Both the position numbers and the translations under genes were made by a program. From assembly GCA_932222125.1 (NCBI GenBank), contig CAKNZJ010000117.1, positions 1 through 44,060 of the forward strand: a stretch of 44,060 bases of DNA, given 5' to 3'. This DNA is from an uncultured Clostridia bacterium. GTDB taxonomy: Bacteria > Bacillota > Clostridia > Oscillospirales > Oscillospiraceae. Numbering within the stretch: position 1 is the first letter of the stretch; each line of letters begins with the position of its first letter. A model generated the notes under the pieces. The model made no database searches. It worked only from the letters and a program-made list of their open reading frames with translations, and had not been told where the DNA came from. Below are positions 15,501 to 24,292 of this stretch, one piece after another.

Positions 15501-16538
15501 CTACAGAGTTTCAATAAGCTTCATCAACTCTGGTATCAGCTGTTCCTCCGGCACCGTGGCCACGACCTGGCCACGCCGGAACAGAACACCCGTTCCGTTT
15601 CCTCCGGCCAGACCTACATCGGCATGTCTTGCCTCGCCGGGGCCATTGACCACGCATCCCATAACCGCAACGGTGATGGGTTTGTCAACATCCTTCAGAA
15701 GCTCCTCCACCTGCTGCGCTATGGGAATCAGGTCAATTTGAGTGCGGCCGCAGGAGGGACAGGCGATGAGCTCCACCCCTTCCCGGCGCAGTCCGATGGC
15801 CCTCAGCATCTGCCGGGCCAGGTAGACTTCCTCCACCGGGTCTGCGGTAAGGGTCACCCGAATGGTATCCCCAATGCCCAGGGCCAACAGCCCCCCAATG
15901 CCCGCCGCAGATTTCAGCGTCCCCATCTCCAGGGTGCCCGCCTCGGTCACTCCGAGGTGCAGCGGATAGTCGTATCGCTGGGCCATCAACTGATAGGCCC
16001 CCATGGTAGTGGGTACCGATGACGTCTTAAGGGAAACACACACATCCTCAAATCCGTGCTTCTCCAGCAGGCGCACATGGCCCAAAGCGCTCTCAACCAT
16101 AGCTTCCGGGGTCGGGCCGCCGTACTTGCTCAACAACTCCTTTTCCAGCGACCCGCCATTGACGCCCACACGGATGGGAATGCCCCGCTCCTTGCATACC
16201 TTGGCCACCGCTTCCACACGGTCAGGGGAGCCGATATTACCAGGGTTAATTCGAATTTTATCTATGCCCTGCTCCGCCGCTGCCAAGGCTAACCGGTAGT
16301 CAAAGTGGATGTCTGCAACCAACGGCACAGGACTTTCCGCCTTCAGCGCGCCAATGGCGTTTGCGGCCCGCATATCGGGCACCGCCACACGCACGATCTC
16401 GCATCCAGCCGACACCAGCGCCCAAATCTGCTTCAAGGTGGCCTCCACATCGTGGGTAGGGGTGTTGGTCATAGACTGGATCGACACTGGGGCCCCACCG
16501 CCCACAGGGACATTTCCAACCATAATCTGTCTGCTCAA
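15501..16538 (-). CDS. ispG: 4-hydroxy-3-methylbut-2-en-1-yl diphosphate synthase
   Basis: IspG (GcpE) reductively opens the cyclic diphosphate MEcPP in the non-mevalonate isoprenoid pathway with a 4Fe-4S cluster. The TIM-barrel half contains SIQSMTNTPTHDVEATL, VADIHFDYRLAL and KIRINPGNIG. The cluster ligands are in CPSCGRTQIDL and AVMGCVVNGPGEA plus the downstream Glu. The start is uncertain: TTG at 16536-16538 (MSRQIMVGNVPVGGG) has GAGAAGGTG six bases upstream and fits the family. A GTG at 16578-16580, inside rseP, has no ribosome-binding site. With TTG the protein is 345 aa. It follows rseP. Confidence 0.95.
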   Translation of the reverse strand: MSRQIMVGNVPVGGGAPVSIQSMTNTPTHDVEATLKQIWALVSAGCEIVRVAVPDMRAANAIGALKAESPVPLVADIHFDYRLALAAAEQGIDKIRINPGNIGSPDRVEAVAKVCKERGIPIRVGVNGGSLEKELLSKYGGPTPEAMVESALGHVRLLEKHGFEDVCVSLKTSSVPTTMGAYQLMAQRYDYPLHLGVTEAGTLEMGTLKSAAGIGGLLALGIGDTIRVTLTADPVEEVYLARQMLRAIGLRREGVELIACPSCGRTQIDLIPIAQQVEELLKDVDKPITVAVMGCVVNGPGEARHADVGLAGGNGTGVLFRRGQVVATVPEEQLIPELMKLIETL

Positions 16539-16561
16539 TGTCAGCACCTTCTCTTTCTTGG

Positions 16562-17632
16562 TTAAGAAATAATGTTCCACACATCGTGGAGCGCTACCAC
16601 CGCCATCAGGGTCAGCAGCAACACAAAAGCCCCAGCATGGACATAAGATTCATACTTTTCTGGGATCCGTCGGCGGCTGACAAAATACAGTATCCCATTG
16701 AGCAGGATAAAGAAAATACGTCCACCGTCCAGTGCCGGGATTGGCAACATGTTCATCACCGCTAAATTTACAGCAATGAGGGCCATAAAATAGAACACAT
16801 TCTGTATCCCCATGGCAACGCTCTCCGATGCCGCGCCCATCTCAGACACAACATCCACCACTCCAATGACTCCAGATAGCTGGGACACCGCCACCCGGCC
16901 GGTCACTAGGTCGCCCAGGCTCATCCACACCAGCCGGACAAAGTTCACCGACTGAGCGCACCCCAACGCCATACGCTGCGGGATGGATAGATCGTCTACT
17001 TGGTTAAACATCAGGCCAAAGCCCTCATATTCCCCTCCATCATAGCTGTATCGCATCCGACTCATGGGAAGGTCATCCAGAGCCACCCGCGCCCCATCTC
17101 GCTCCACGATCAGATCAATACCCTGCCCATCGTTGCGGGAGAGATAGGTCTGTACATCGCTGTACATCCAGACAGCGTGGCCGTCTATATTCAGGATGCG
17201 GTCGCCCGCCATGAGACCGGTTTCCCCCTGGTGCTGAAAGCCCTGAGCAAAATCGGTGATCACTGGGGCTCTAGTTTGGGATATCCCCAAAAACACTACC
17301 ACTGTAATGAGCAGGCCCAGGAGAATATTCATGGCGGAACCAGCACACAGAATGATAATCTTCTTCCATCCTGCCTGCCGGGAAAAGGCCCTAGGATCTC
17401 CGGTATCTTCATCCTCTCCCTCCATAGCGCAAAACCCACCAACTGGGAAAGCTCTAAGGCTGTAAAGTGTTTCCCCCTTCTGCCTTGACCAAAGGGTCGG
17501 TCCCATGCCAATGGCAAACTCATTTACCTTTACCCCCAACAACTTGGCAGTGAAGAAATGTCCGAACTCATGGATCGCGATCAATACCCCAAATAGAATG
17601 ATTGCTAGCAGAATATACAGGATTCTCTCCAC
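16562..17632 (-). CDS. rseP: Site-2 intramembrane metalloprotease RseP
   Basis: RseP-family zinc proteases cut membrane-spanning regulators or remnant signal peptides inside the membrane. The 356-residue protein has HEFGH (residues 21-25, zinc ligands and catalytic Glu) in the first membrane helix. A PDZ domain follows (about 120-190, with GLMAGDRILNIDGH). A later helix carries NMLPIPALDGGR, the third zinc ligand. Further helices lie at the C-terminus. It lies 12 bases after dxr, the standard Firmicutes order. Its end overlaps or nearly touches the ispG start. Confidence 0.96.
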   Translation of the reverse strand: MERILYILLAIILFGVLIAIHEFGHFFTAKLLGVKVNEFAIGMGPTLWSRQKGETLYSLRAFPVGGFCAMEGEDEDTGDPRAFSRQAGWKKIIILCAGSAMNILLGLLITVVVFLGISQTRAPVITDFAQGFQHQGETGLMAGDRILNIDGHAVWMYSDVQTYLSRNDGQGIDLIVERDGARVALDDLPMSRMRYSYDGGEYEGFGLMFNQVDDLSIPQRMALGCAQSVNFVRLVWMSLGDLVTGRVAVSQLSGVIGVVDVVSEMGAASESVAMGIQNVFYFMALIAVNLAVMNMLPIPALDGGRIFFILLNGILYFVSRRRIPEKYESYVHAGAFVLLLTLMAVVALHDVWNIIS

Positions 17633-17644
17633 GTTTATTTCACC

Positions 17645-18799
17645 TCATTGCTTGATCGCAGACCAGACCGCCTGTCGGGCAGTCTGGTCTGCCTCCAAAA
17701 TATCATCCAACGCCGGGTGTTCCACCACAGCGGTTTGCTTCAACGCCCCTTCCACCAAGTTGGGAATATCTAGGAAGGAAATCTTCCCCTCCAAAAACAG
17801 CGCCACCGCAGCCTCATTCGCGCCATTCAAGATAGCTGTAGCGGTGCCACCTCGTTCCGCACACTCCAGCGCCAGCCCTAGACAGCGGAATGTCTCCAGG
17901 TCAGGCCTTTGAAAAGTCAAGGGCGGACAACTCAGCATATCCAGCGGCTTGGCAGGTCCAGCCACCCGCTCCGGCCAGGTCAGGGCATATTGGATGGGCA
18001 TACGCATATCAGCGCTGCCAAGTTGGGCCAGGATAGCCCCATCCTCAAACTCCACCATAGAATGGACGATGCTCTCCCGGTGAACCACAATCTGAATGCG
18101 CTGGGGAGATACTTCAAACAGCCGCATGGCCTCAATGAACTCCAGTCCCTTGTTCATCAGGGTGGCTGAGTCAATGGTGATCTTCGCCCCCATCACCCAG
18201 TTTGGATGCTGAAGCGCCTGAGTCCTGGTGACCTGAGCCAATTCTTCTCGCCGCTTTCCAAAGAACGGCCCCCCAGAAGCGGTAAGGATCAACCGGCGCA
18301 CCTCACCCCGGTTGGCGCACCCCTGAAGACATTGAAAAATGGCAGAGTGCTCCGAATCCACCGGCACGATGTCCGCTCCCTTTTCCTTCGCCCTAGCCAT
18401 TACCAATTCACCGGCACACACCAGGGTCTCCTTGTTGGCCAAAGCGATGCGCTTTCCCCCATCGATGGCCGTCAGAGTCGGACTCAACCCAGCCACCCCT
18501 ACAATGGCAGTGACCACCGTGTCCACCTCCGACAGGGAGGCAGCCTCCAAAATTCCATCCTCTCCACCCACTACCCGGATGGAAGTGTCCGCCAGACGCA
18601 CCCGCAAGTCTGAAGCGGCCCTCTGATCTGCTGCGGCCACCAGGACGGGTTGAACCTGTCTCGCCTGAGTCTCTGCCAGCTCCACTTGTTTCGCCACGGT
18701 AAGGGCTGCCACCCGATGGCCGCCGGCGGCTGCCACCTCCAGGGCCTGGCGACCAATAGAGCCGGTAGAACCCAAAATGGACAGTGTCCTGCGCCTCAT
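17645..18799 (-). CDS. dxr: 1-deoxy-D-xylulose 5-phosphate reductoisomerase
   Basis: Dxr makes 2-C-methylerythritol 4-phosphate with NADPH, the first committed step of the non-mevalonate pathway. The 384-residue protein begins MRRRTLSILGSTGSIGRQAL, with the nucleotide-binding GSTGSIG. It carries the metal and substrate residues in PVDSEHSAIFQCLQG, LTASGGPFF and TIDSATLMNKGLEFIEA. The ATG at 18797-18799 has AAGGAG nine bases upstream; an earlier in-frame start lies inside cdsA. With ispG two genes downstream, two steps of the pathway are in one operon. Confidence 0.97.
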   Translation of the reverse strand: MRRRTLSILGSTGSIGRQALEVAAAGGHRVAALTVAKQVELAETQARQVQPVLVAAADQRAASDLRVRLADTSIRVVGGEDGILEAASLSEVDTVVTAIVGVAGLSPTLTAIDGGKRIALANKETLVCAGELVMARAKEKGADIVPVDSEHSAIFQCLQGCANRGEVRRLILTASGGPFFGKRREELAQVTRTQALQHPNWVMGAKITIDSATLMNKGLEFIEAMRLFEVSPQRIQIVVHRESIVHSMVEFEDGAILAQLGSADMRMPIQYALTWPERVAGPAKPLDMLSCPPLTFQRPDLETFRCLGLALECAERGGTATAILNGANEAAVALFLEGKISFLDIPNLVEGALKQTAVVEHPALDDILEADQTARQAVWSAIKQ

Positions 18800-18812
18800 A
18801 TCTCTCAACTCC

Positions 18813-19637
18813 TTAAAACGCTGGCAGCAGCCGCACAATAAACAATACTACCGGGCCACAAAAAATCATGCTGTCAAACCGGTCCAGCATCCCGCCGTGG
18901 CCTGGCAGGAGATGGCCAAAGTCCTTTACGCCATATTCCCGCTTCACAAAGGAAAAGGCCAGGTCCCCAAGCTCAGTGGCCAATGCTCCAAACAGTCCAC
19001 ATAAAGCCAACGATAGATAATTTGCCTCCAACCCGGCAGTATAGCTGACGATGAGGCCATATACCACTGCAAAAATGATCCCCGTCAGAAATCCGCCAAT
19101 GTATCCCTCCAGACTCTTGTTGGGGCTCACCTTGGTAATCCCCCGATGCCTGCCCAGAAATACCCCGGCAAAATAGGCTCCCGCATCCGTTGCAAAAGCC
19201 AGTAGCATGGCCAACAGTGTCAGATATTGGCCATGCTCCATCCCCTTAAGTGCTACCAGGGCGGACAGCGCCATCGGCATCAATATCCCACCAAACAAGG
19301 TAAGCAGCACTTGGAACAATCCCATGTGGGCCCGCTTACCGTCATAGCTGCGAATAGCCTCTAAAAAAGCCACCGCTGCCATGCTAAAGCTGCACAGGGT
19401 CACCGCCATCATGGAGGAGCCATTACTGTGGCACAAAGGGATGAGGGCGGCCGATACAATGGCCGCAGCCTGCATCAAAAATGACACCTTGCCCCCTCCT
19501 GTGGCTCTGAGCAGTTCAAAGGTGGCCAGCGCGGAAATCCCGGCCACCACCACAGCCCACACAACGGAGGGAAGCCACAGCAGAACCATGAACAGCAGCG
19601 GCACAAAAATAACCGCTACCAAGATGCGTTTTGCCAA
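18813..19637 (-). CDS. cdsA: Phosphatidate cytidylyltransferase
   Basis: CdsA makes CDP-diacylglycerol, the precursor of membrane phospholipids. It is a multi-pass membrane protein with the family signature near the C-terminus: KSLEGYIGGFLTG, then ATELGDLAFSFVKR and HGGMLDRFDS (catalytic Asp residues). The best start is TTG at 19635-19637, giving MAKRILVAVIFVPLLF. GGAGGTG lies six to seven bases upstream and the uppS TGA is one base before it. An ATG at 19652 inside uppS lacks a comparable site. With TTG the protein is 274 aa, typical of the family. Confidence 0.95.
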   Translation of the reverse strand: MAKRILVAVIFVPLLFMVLLWLPSVVWAVVVAGISALATFELLRATGGGKVSFLMQAAAIVSAALIPLCHSNGSSMMAVTLCSFSMAAVAFLEAIRSYDGKRAHMGLFQVLLTLFGGILMPMALSALVALKGMEHGQYLTLLAMLLAFATDAGAYFAGVFLGRHRGITKVSPNKSLEGYIGGFLTGIIFAVVYGLIVSYTAGLEANYLSLALCGLFGALATELGDLAFSFVKREYGVKDFGHLLPGHGGMLDRFDSMIFCGPVVLFIVRLLPAF

Positions 19638-19638
19638 G

Positions 19639-20385
19639 TCATACACCTCCATACCGCCGGGATCGTCCCTGATAGTCCGCAATGGCCCGCAGCAGTTCCT
19701 TCTTGCTGAAGTCTGGCCACAGCACATCGGTAAAATAATACTCCGAATAGGCTGACTGCCACAGCAAAAAGTTTGAAATGCGCACTTCGCCGCTGGGCCG
19801 GATGACCAAATCCGGATCAGGCACTCCTGCGGAAAAAAGGTAGTTACTAAAGGCCGCCTGGGTCAAATGCCCTGGGTCGGCCCGCCCCTCCACGCAGTCG
19901 GCGGCAAATGCCTGGGCAGCCCGGAGCAGTTCATCCCGTCCGCCATAGTTGAGGCAGATATTCACTTGACAGCCATCATATGTCCTGGAAATCCGCTCAG
20001 TCTCGTGGCACAGAGCCTGAAGCTTTGGATCCAGCAGGGACAGATCTCCGAAAAAGGCCATCTTCACCCGATCCTTAGCCATGGTTTCAATGGCCTCATG
20101 CAGATACTTTTCCAACAGCGCCATGATCGAGGAGATCTCATCCTCTGGCCGTTTCCAGTTCTCTGTGGAGAATGCGTATACCGTTAAATAGTCCAGTCCC
20201 AGTTCCTTGGCGAAGGTGGCCACTGTGCGGAAGGTCTCTGCCCCCACGGCATGCCCCGCCTTCCTGGGCAGCCCACGCCGTTTTGCCCATCGGCCATTTC
20301 CATCCATAATGATGGCGATGTGCCGGGGCAGCCGGGCCATATCAATCTGAACCTCCCGCTTGGAGCGCCTATGAAAGAAAGCCAT
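19639..20385 (-). CDS. uppS: Undecaprenyl diphosphate synthase
   Basis: UppS condenses isopentenyl units into the C55 lipid carrier for peptidoglycan. The 248-residue cis-prenyltransferase has HIAIIMDGNGRWAKRRGLPR with the catalytic Asp, then YLTVYAFSTENWKRPEDEI, and the C-terminal basic motif as RPSGEVRISNFLLWQSAYSE. In most homologues this motif reads R-T/P-S-G-E-x-R-x-S-N, so it is conserved. The start at 20383-20385 (MAFFHRRS) gives normal length. It heads the uppS-cdsA-dxr-rseP-ispG-GNAT-polC run. A TATAAT lies near 20403 but its -35 box is poor. Confidence 0.96.
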   Translation of the reverse strand: MAFFHRRSKREVQIDMARLPRHIAIIMDGNGRWAKRRGLPRKAGHAVGAETFRTVATFAKELGLDYLTVYAFSTENWKRPEDEISSIMALLEKYLHEAIETMAKDRVKMAFFGDLSLLDPKLQALCHETERISRTYDGCQVNICLNYGGRDELLRAAQAFAADCVEGRADPGHLTQAAFSNYLFSAGVPDPDLVIRPSGEVRISNFLLWQSAYSEYYFTDVLWPDFSKKELLRAIADYQGRSRRYGGV

Positions 20386-20442
20386 ATCCACGCATCCTAA
20401 CTTATTATAAGTATGGGCAAAAAATACATCCGTCAAACGAGG

Positions 20443-20469
20443 CGCAAGCGAGGTTCGCCCCCGCTTGCG
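20443..20469 (-). terminator. Hairpin between frr and uppS
   Basis: Perfect 8-bp stem CGCAAGCG (20443-20450) / CGCTTGCG (20462-20469) about 33 bases after the frr stop, extended by weaker pairs. There is no T-run, so it may slow or process the transcript rather than end it. Confidence 0.4.
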
Positions 20470-20501
20470 TACATTTCATATCAGCTGTCTCAGCGGATTG
20501 C

Positions 20502-21056
20502 TCACACCGCCATCAATTCCTTTTCCTTTGCGGCAGTCAGCTCGTCCACATCCTTACAGCGCTTGTCGGTCAATTCCTGAAACTCCTTCTCCAGCTGCTT
20601 CTGATCGTCTTCTGTCAGTTCAGACCCTTTTACAGCTTTCTTCACCGCGTCCATGGCGTCCCGGCGAATATTGCGAATGGCCACCTTGCCCTCTTCCCCA
20701 TACTTGTGTACCTGTTTGGTCAGCTCCTTACGCCGCTCCTGCGTCAACTGAGGAAAAGCCAAACGGATCACGGTGCCATCATTCTGGGGATTGATGCCCA
20801 AATCGGAAGTTTGTATGGCCCGCTCAATCTCCTTTAGAATGGAGCGGTCCCAGGGCTGTACTACCAATGTGTGCGGGTCTGGCGCGGAGATGCTTGCCAC
20901 CTGCTGGATGGGAGTGGACACTCCATAGTACTCCACGCTGATGCGGTCAAGCACGCTGGCGTTGGCCCGACCAGCCCGGACACTGGCACAGTTGGCTCTG
21001 ACCGCCTCAATGGTCTTGTGCATTTTTTCATCATAGGTTTTAATCTCTATGCTCAT
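20502..21056 (-). CDS. frr: Ribosome recycling factor
   Basis: RRF releases ribosomes from mRNA after termination together with EF-G. The 184-residue protein spans the full two-domain family: the helical N-terminus SVRAGRANASVLDRISVEYY, the inserted beta domain with SISAPDPHTLVVQPWDRS, and the C-terminal helix with VRNIRR-type sequence (AIRNIRRDAMDAVKK). It lies 21 bases after pyrH with a normal ribosome-binding site (AAAGGAACGGG region), the common pyrH-frr pair. Confidence 0.97.
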   Translation of the reverse strand: MSIEIKTYDEKMHKTIEAVRANCASVRAGRANASVLDRISVEYYGVSTPIQQVASISAPDPHTLVVQPWDRSILKEIERAIQTSDLGINPQNDGTVIRLAFPQLTQERRKELTKQVHKYGEEGKVAIRNIRRDAMDAVKKAVKGSELTEDDQKQLEKEFQELTDKRCKDVDELTAAKEKELMAV

Positions 21057-21077
21057 GGTTCCCGTTCCTTTCCCAAA

Positions 21078-21794
21078 TTAGTTTTTTACCACTGTTCCAA
21101 TCCGCTCTCCATGGACCACCCGGACAATATTCTCAGGATCCTCCAAGGCAAAGAGGATCACCGGAATATCGTTGTCCATGGAGAGAGATGCGGCGGTGGA
21201 ATCCATCACTCCCAAGTGCTGGGCCAGCACATCGTTATAGCTAATACTGTCATACTTCACCGCACTGGGATCCATATTGGGATCCGCGCTATATACGCCA
21301 TCCACATTTTTGGCCAATAAAATTACATCCGCGTCGATCTCAGCAGCCCGCAGCGCCGCAGCTGTGTCGGTGGAGAAGAAGGGGTTTCCGGTGCCGCATC
21401 CAAAAATGACCACCCGCCCCTTTTCCAGGTGCCGGATTGCCTTGGAACGGATATAGGGCTCGGCGATGGCCCGCATCTCAATGGCGGTCTGGACCCGCAC
21501 ATTGACCCCCCGCTGTTCCAGCACATCAGCCAGCGCCAGACAATTGATAGAAGTGGCCAGCATTCCCATATGATCAGCCCTGGTGCGCTCCTGCATCCCC
21601 TTGCCATCCTTTAGCCCACGCCAGAAGTTGCCTCCGCCCACCACAATGCCCACCTGCACACCTTCCCGGCTGCAGCGGGCGATGGCGTCGCACACTCGTT
21701 CAATCACGTCAAAGTCCAGTCCCCGGCCGGCCGCCCCGGCCAGCGCCTCTCCACTGACCTTAAGCAAAATCCGTTTATATTTCAGCTGGCTCAT
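21078..21794 (-). CDS. pyrH: UMP kinase
   Basis: PyrH phosphorylates UMP to UDP and belongs to the amino-acid kinase fold. The 238 residues start MSQLKYKRILLKVSGEALAG. They contain GIVVGGGNFWRG, IFGCGTGNPFFSTDTAAALR and DADVILLAKNVDGVYSADP, all family marks. The ATG at 21792-21794 is chosen for family fit; the earlier in-frame ATG lacks a ribosome-binding site. In most bacteria pyrH follows rpsB-tsf in one direction. Here rpsB-tsf is divergent. Confidence 0.97.
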   Translation of the reverse strand: MSQLKYKRILLKVSGEALAGAAGRGLDFDVIERVCDAIARCSREGVQVGIVVGGGNFWRGLKDGKGMQERTRADHMGMLATSINCLALADVLEQRGVNVRVQTAIEMRAIAEPYIRSKAIRHLEKGRVVIFGCGTGNPFFSTDTAAALRAAEIDADVILLAKNVDGVYSADPNMDPSAVKYDSISYNDVLAQHLGVMDSTAASLSMDNDIPVILFALEDPENIVRVVHGERIGTVVKN

Positions 21795-21841
21795 AAACCT
21801 AATCTCTCCCCTCATTTGTTTACTTTTTATCTCTAGATCAC

Positions 21842-21870
21842 ATTATACTGGAAATCCTCCCTCTTGCATA
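21842..21870 (-). promoter_or_regulatory. Candidate promoter of pyrH-frr
   Basis: A perfect TATAAT on the minus strand (21842-21847) lies about 47 bases upstream of the pyrH start. The -35 position at 17 bp holds only TATGCA, a weak match. Confidence 0.45.
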
Positions 21871-21991
21871 GTGGGAAATTAAAAATTTTCCGCATATTTT
21901 CTGCACTCCACCTTTTTCCCGCCACCTCCAACGCATAGGAGCGGATTTCCTCCACATACACTATTTTGAAATGTCGGAAGGAGGGCATACT

Positions 21992-22267
21992 ATGATCTGC
22001 CGCATCACAGAGCTGCAATATAAGGAAGTTATCGACATCGCCGACGGCGCCCGCTATGGCTTTGTGTGGGACGTAGAGCTGAATTTGGAGCAGGGCGCCA
22101 TCGAGGGCATTGTAGTCAAAGGACGCCCCCGGCTGTTCGGCCTGCTTGGCCGGGAGCCGGACGAGGTATTCCCATGGTCATCCATCCGCCGCTTTGGTGA
22201 GGATATCATCCTGGTGGACGGCAGAGCCCGGCTATCCATGGAGTGGGGACGAAGGCAGAGGGGATAA
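21992..22267 (+). CDS. YlmC/YmxH-family PRC-barrel protein
   Basis: The 91-residue product begins MICRITELQYKEVIDIADGA and continues RYGFVWDVELNLEQGAIEGI, the pattern of the YlmC/YmxH family of small PRC-barrel proteins found in endospore formers. The ATG at 21992 has GGAAGGAGGG just upstream. The exact function is unknown. In Bacillus, ylmC lies near sigG. Here it is separated from sigG by rpsB-tsf and divergent from pyrH. Confidence 0.85.
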   Translation: MICRITELQYKEVIDIADGARYGFVWDVELNLEQGAIEGIVVKGRPRLFGLLGREPDEVFPWSSIRRFGEDIILVDGRARLSMEWGRRQRG

Positions 22268-22303
22268 AACTGGTATTTTTTCTAAAAAATCAGCAAAAAC
22301 CCC

Positions 22304-22332
22304 TTGCCTTCCCCTCAGCCGCATGGTAAAAT
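22304..22332 (+). promoter_or_regulatory. Promoter of rpsB-tsf
   Basis: TTGCCT (22304-22309) and TAAAAT (22327-22332) with a 17-bp spacer. Transcription near 22339 would give a leader of about 110 bases. Confidence 0.65.
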
Positions 22333-22348
22333 ACTCAGGCATTCCGCA

Positions 22349-22415
22349 CGGGAGCGGATCTTTCACCCGTTGCTCTCCTAGTTTCGAGAGTGGGCAATAA
22401 GGAATGAGGCTCCCG
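22349..22415 (+). promoter_or_regulatory. Structured rpsB leader, possible S2 autoregulatory element
   Basis: The outer helix CGGGAGC (22349-22355) / GCTCCCG (22409-22415) encloses a second one, TTGCTCTC (22370-22377) with GAGAGTGGGCAA (22386-22397). This gives a two-helix leader between promoter and start codon. No T-run follows, so control at translation is more likely than termination. Ribosomal protein S2 leaders that bind S2 are known in several phyla; matching to any of them was not possible here. Confidence 0.5.
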
Positions 22416-22450
22416 GAGGTAAAAACAATAGTTTAGGAGGAAATTGATCT

Positions 22451-23203
22451 ATGGCAGTCGTATCTATGAAGCAACTGCTGGAGGCCGGCGTTCATTTCGG
22501 CCACCAGACCCGCCGGTGGAATCCCAAGATGGCCACCTACATTTATACCGAACGCAATAATATCTATATCATTGATCTGCAAAAGACAGTGAAAAAGCTG
22601 GAGGAGGCCTACGCCTTTGTACGGGAGCTGTCCAGTAACGGCCAGTCCATCCTATTCGTGGGCACCAAAAAGCAGGCCCAGGATACCATTAAGGAAGAGG
22701 CCTCCCGCTGTGGTATGTACTATGTCAACGCCCGCTGGCTGGGCGGTATGATGACCAACTTTAAAACCATGCGCACCCGTGTGGACCGTCTCAATCAGCT
22801 CAAGAAGATGCAGGAAGATGGCACATTCGACATGCTGCCAAAAAAAGAAGTCATGAAGCTCATGGGTGAGATCAGCAAGCTGGAGAAATACCTGGGCGGC
22901 GTGGTGGAAATGAAGAAGCTGCCTGGAGCACTGTTTGTCATCGATCCCCGCAAGGAGCGCAACGCCATCAACGAGGCTAGGAAGCTGAATATTCCCATTG
23001 TAGCTATTGTGGACACCAACTGTGATCCCGATGAGATCGACTATGTGATTCCCGGTAACGACGATGCCATCCGCGCCATTAAGCTCATCTCTTCCGTGAT
23101 GGCTAACGCCGTACAGGAGGGCCGTCAGGGCCAGGATGCCGCTGCCCCCGCCCCTGCGGCTGTGGATCAGGCTGTCCAAGAGGCTCCTGCCGCAGCTGAA
23201 TAA
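22451..23203 (+). CDS. rpsB: 30S ribosomal protein S2
   Basis: S2 joins the small subunit late, on the solvent side between head and body, and helps bring in S1. The 250-residue protein is complete: it starts MAVVSMKQLLEAGVHFGHQT, has RWNPKMATYIYTERNNIYII and ARWLGGMMTNFKTM, and ends with the flexible Ala/Pro-rich tail common in Firmicutes. The ribosome-binding site is TTAGGAGG. It heads a two-gene unit with tsf. Confidence 0.98.
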   Translation: MAVVSMKQLLEAGVHFGHQTRRWNPKMATYIYTERNNIYIIDLQKTVKKLEEAYAFVRELSSNGQSILFVGTKKQAQDTIKEEASRCGMYYVNARWLGGMMTNFKTMRTRVDRLNQLKKMQEDGTFDMLPKKEVMKLMGEISKLEKYLGGVVEMKKLPGALFVIDPRKERNAINEARKLNIPIVAIVDTNCDPDEIDYVIPGNDDAIRAIKLISSVMANAVQEGRQGQDAAAPAPAAVDQAVQEAPAAAE

Positions 23204-23249
23204 TGCTTCTTCTGCTCTGCTCTGGGCAAATGGCAAAATTTTGATAGCC

Positions 23250-23281
23250 GGCGCCCGTCCATTCGGGCGGGTGCCTTTCCT
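23250..23281 (+). terminator. Intercistronic hairpin between rpsB and tsf
   Basis: GGCGCCCG (23250-23257) pairs with CGGGCGGGTGCC (23264-23275) with a small bulge, followed by TTTCCTTT. Probably a partial terminator setting the rpsB:tsf ratio. Confidence 0.55.
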
Positions 23282-23314
23282 TTACAACACTGTATCAATT
23301 GGAGGTAACGATAA

Positions 23315-24229
23315 ATGGCAATCACAGCACAAGATGTAAAGACCTTGCGAGAGATGACCGGCGTTGGCATGATGGACTGCAAGAAGGCCCTGGCCGCCAC
23401 CAATGGCGACATGGATAAGGCCGTTGAGTGGCTGAGGGAAAAGGGTCTTGCCGCATCGGCCAAGAAAGCGGGCCGCATTGCCGCTGAGGGCATGGCTTAC
23501 TCCGCTGTCATTGACGGCGTGGGCGTTGTGGTTGAGATCAATGCCGAAACCGATTTTGTGGGTAAAAATGAGAAGTTTGTGGACTTTGTCAAAGGAGTGG
23601 CCGCCACCGTGGCCGCCTGCAACCCTTCTGATCTGGACGCTCTGATGGAGTGCAAGTACAACGGCTCCGATCTCACCGTTCTCCAGCAGCAGCAGGAGAT
23701 GGTGCTGGTCATTGGCGAGAACATCAAGGTCCGCCGTTTTGCCCGCTTTACTGATGGCGTATCTGTCCCCTATATCCACGCCGGCGGCAAGATTGGCGTT
23801 CTGGTCAATCTAGAGGTCACCGGAGGTATTGACGCTACTGAGATCGGCAAGGATATAGCCATGCAGATCGCGGCGCTGAATCCCCGTTTCCTGGACAAGA
23901 GCCAGGTCACTCAGGATGTGCTGGACGAGGAAAAGAAAATTATGTTGGTTCAGATGTCCAACGATCCCAAGATGGCCGGCAAGCCCGATCAGGTAAAAGA
24001 GAAAATTGTATTGGGTAAGCTGAACAAGTTCTATTCTGAGAACTGCCTGCTCCAGCAGGAATTTGTCAAGGATAGTTCTATGACTGTCGAACAATATATG
24101 AATGCTTCGGCCAAGACTCTGGGCGGAACCGTTGCCCTAAAGGACGCTGTCCGCTTTGAGAAAGGCGAGGGACTGGAGAAAAAGCAGGAAAACTTTGCCG
24201 AGGAGATTGCTAAGCAACTTGGCAAGTGA
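23315..24229 (+). CDS. tsf: Elongation factor Ts
   Basis: EF-Ts exchanges GDP for GTP on EF-Tu. The 304 residues contain the N-terminal UBA-like domain (VKTLREMTGVGMMDCKKALA), the TDFVGKNEKF core motif and the C-terminal dimerisation-type domain. GGAGGT lies eight bases before the ATG. It is followed by a strong terminator and then, convergently, by sigG. Confidence 0.98.
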   Translation: MAITAQDVKTLREMTGVGMMDCKKALAATNGDMDKAVEWLREKGLAASAKKAGRIAAEGMAYSAVIDGVGVVVEINAETDFVGKNEKFVDFVKGVAATVAACNPSDLDALMECKYNGSDLTVLQQQQEMVLVIGENIKVRRFARFTDGVSVPYIHAGGKIGVLVNLEVTGGIDATEIGKDIAMQIAALNPRFLDKSQVTQDVLDEEKKIMLVQMSNDPKMAGKPDQVKEKIVLGKLNKFYSENCLLQQEFVKDSSMTVEQYMNASAKTLGGTVALKDAVRFEKGEGLEKKQENFAEEIAKQLGK

Positions 24230-24252
24230 TGTTCTCTTCACTTGATTTATCC

Positions 24253-24289
24253 TTCTGGGACAGAAACACTGTCCCAGACTCCTTTTTAT
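24253..24289 (+). terminator. Terminator of rpsB-tsf
   Basis: TCTGGGACAG and CTGTCCCAGA form a 10-bp stem with a short loop, followed by CTCCTTTTTAT, 25 bases after the tsf stop. Confidence 0.85.
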
Positions 24290-24292
24290 ACC

